From the NCBI GenBank assembly GCA_031554725.1, contig JAVBUZ010000181.1:1-6654 (forward strand): a stretch of 6,654 bases of DNA, in the 5' to 3' direction. The notes beneath the pieces are model-generated. The model ran no database searches and was not told the DNA's origin. It worked only from the letters and a program-made list of their open reading frames with translations. Of this stretch, positions 5,913 through 6,654 are shown piece after piece. Both the position numbers and the translations under genes were made by a program. The stretch comes from JAVBUZ01 sp031554725. Its GTDB lineage: Bacteria > Bacillota > Clostridia > Lachnospirales > Lachnospiraceae. Positions within the stretch are counted from its first letter, which is position 1. Each line of letters opens with the position of its first letter.

Positions 5913-5951
5913 ATGTTTAAAAGGAATTTCCCCTATTGGGAGGCAGTATGA
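5913..5951 (+). other. Possible 12-codon leader ORF overlapping the sortase start, with a hairpin over the ribosome binding site
   Basis: ATG at 5913 opens a frame encoding MFKRNFPYWEAV whose TGA stop (5949-5951) overlaps the sortase ATG (5948-5950) as ATGA. Within it TTTCCC (5927-5932) can pair with GGGAGG (5938-5943), the sortase Shine-Dalgarno sequence, using two G-T pairs. A ribosome on the leader would open this hairpin. The leader's own Shine-Dalgarno (GGGA at 5904-5907) is weak, so translation of it is uncertain. Confidence 0.25.
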
Positions 5952-6654
5952 CAACGGGAGAATGGACAGTTGCTGGTAGGAGTTTCAGAAATCTCGGAGA
6001 TTATGAAGCTGCAAAAAGAGATTATGAATATATAGAACAAATTAAAAAAAGATATAAGTTAGAACGGCCAGAAGAGCTTGAAAAGCTTTTAAAGGACTTG
6101 GATGGTGAAAAATACCGTTTTCGTACTATCTTAGGACAAGATTTTAAAGAAGAAATACATGAGAAGGTACATAAGGCCTCAGCAGTTACCAAATCGCAAA
6201 AGAAAACGAAGATAGAAACAAGCAAAGAAAAAGTTCATGTAAGTAAAAAAACACGTTTAGAAGATTACAGCCCAGAAATGCAAAAGCATATCAAGATGGA
6301 ATTAAAGAGGCAGGAAAGGAAAAGAAGGCTGATAATTGCACTTTGTATGGGCGTTGCACTAATTAGCTTCGGATATTTGGGTTTTTACTATTTTGAGGCA
6401 CAAAAATCAACAAGTAATTATGGTCAGCTTGCACAGTTAAAAGAAAAAGAACCATTGTCAGCGCTTCAATCAGAAGAGGTGGTAATTCACTACGATGATG
6501 GAACGGTAGAGACAAAAGAAATCTTAGATAAATATAAAACTTTGTATAATAAGAACAAAAAACTAATTGGATGGGTAAAAATAGCCGATATAAATAAAGG
6601 TAAGTCTGTTATAGATTACCCTGTTTTACAAACAGTGAACAATGAGTATTATTT
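5948..6654 (+). CDS. srtB: Class B sortase, N-terminal part (3' end outside window)
   Basis: The frame is open to the right edge, giving 235 codons. The start follows GGGAGG by 4 bases. Sortases are membrane-anchored transpeptidases that cleave a sorting signal and attach proteins to the wall; class B enzymes often act on haem-uptake proteins or pilins. A cytoplasmic region of about 125 residues comes first, with helical charged sequence (YEAAKRDYEYIEQIKKRY) and the block GEKYRFRTILGQDF (53-66). A Lys/Arg-rich stretch (118-127) precedes one membrane span (128-149), so the C-terminal part faces outside. From ~195 the start of the SrtB fold is recognisable: YKTLYNKNKKLIGWVKI (196-212), then IDYPVLQTVNNEYY (222-235). 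The catalytic His, Cys and Arg lie beyond the window, so activity cannot be checked, and the symbol rests on the family resemblance. The long cytoplasmic extension is unlike S. aureus SrtB. It is divergent from the Cys-rich gene, and its substrate is not in view. Confidence 0.85.
   Translation, partial: MTTGEWTVAGRSFRNLGDYEAAKRDYEYIEQIKKRYKLERPEELEKLLKDLDGEKYRFRTILGQDFKEEIHEKVHKASAVTKSQKKTKIETSKEKVHVSKKTRLEDYSPEMQKHIKMELKRQERKRRLIIALCMGVALISFGYLGFYYFEAQKSTSNYGQLAQLKEKEPLSALQSEEVVIHYDDGTVETKEILDKYKTLYNKNKKLIGWVKIADINKGKSVIDYPVLQTVNNEYY

Noticed and set aside
6022..6225. Minus-strand open frame of 67 codons inside the sortase gene
   Set aside because: It lies opposite the Lys/Glu-rich sortase N-terminus, has a Ser/Phe-rich shadow composition and no ribosome binding site.

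Overview
The window looks like chromosomal DNA from a low-GC, spore-forming-type Firmicute, most likely a Lachnospiraceae or closely related Clostridia. This rests on the AT-rich base composition, strong AGGAGG-type ribosome binding sites, a tRNA-dependent T-box leader, a clostridial LeuRS with an HVGHPRPYT active-site motif, a Cys/Gly/Asn-rich small protein, and a class B sortase with a long cytoplasmic N-terminus. Species cannot be named from this sequence alone.

Layout from left to right. (1) Bases 1-1916, plus strand: an EF-G-like translation factor whose first ~50-60 residues lie off the left edge. Its GTPase motifs are divergent. (2) Bases 1917-2232: a sigma-A-type promoter, a leucine T-box leader with mutually exclusive antiterminator and terminator, and the leuS ribosome binding site. 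(3) Bases 2233-4644, plus strand: a complete leuS, 803 aa. (4) A bidirectional terminator at 4645-4678, shared with convergent minus-strand genes. (5) Bases 4660-5737, minus strand: three small genes, read in the order 74 aa (Cys/Gly/Asn-rich, internally duplicated), 148 aa (Met-rich C-terminal half) and 90 aa (helical). None has a known function that I can assign. A minus-strand terminator separates the first from the other two. (6) Bases 5738-5947: a 210-base divergent intergenic region with candidate promoters on both strands and a possible short leader peptide. (7) Base 5948 to the right edge, plus strand: the N-terminal 235 codons of a class B sortase, cut before its catalytic residues.

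How the parts relate. The EF-G paralogue and LeuRS are both translation proteins in the same direction, but leuS has its own promoter and is controlled by uncharged tRNA-Leu through transcription antitermination. The three minus-strand genes form an island of uncharacterised proteins. The candidate promoters in front of two of them resemble mother-cell sporulation sigma sites, which would fit a spore-envelope role, but this is inference. The sortase starts a separate plus-strand unit concerned with attaching proteins to the cell wall.

No CRISPR array, mobile element, phage gene, tRNA or rRNA was seen. I did not find clear evidence of a wholly new system. The strongest leads are the degenerate GTPase motifs of the EF-G paralogue, the unknown three-gene island, and the hairpin/uORF arrangement in front of the sortase.
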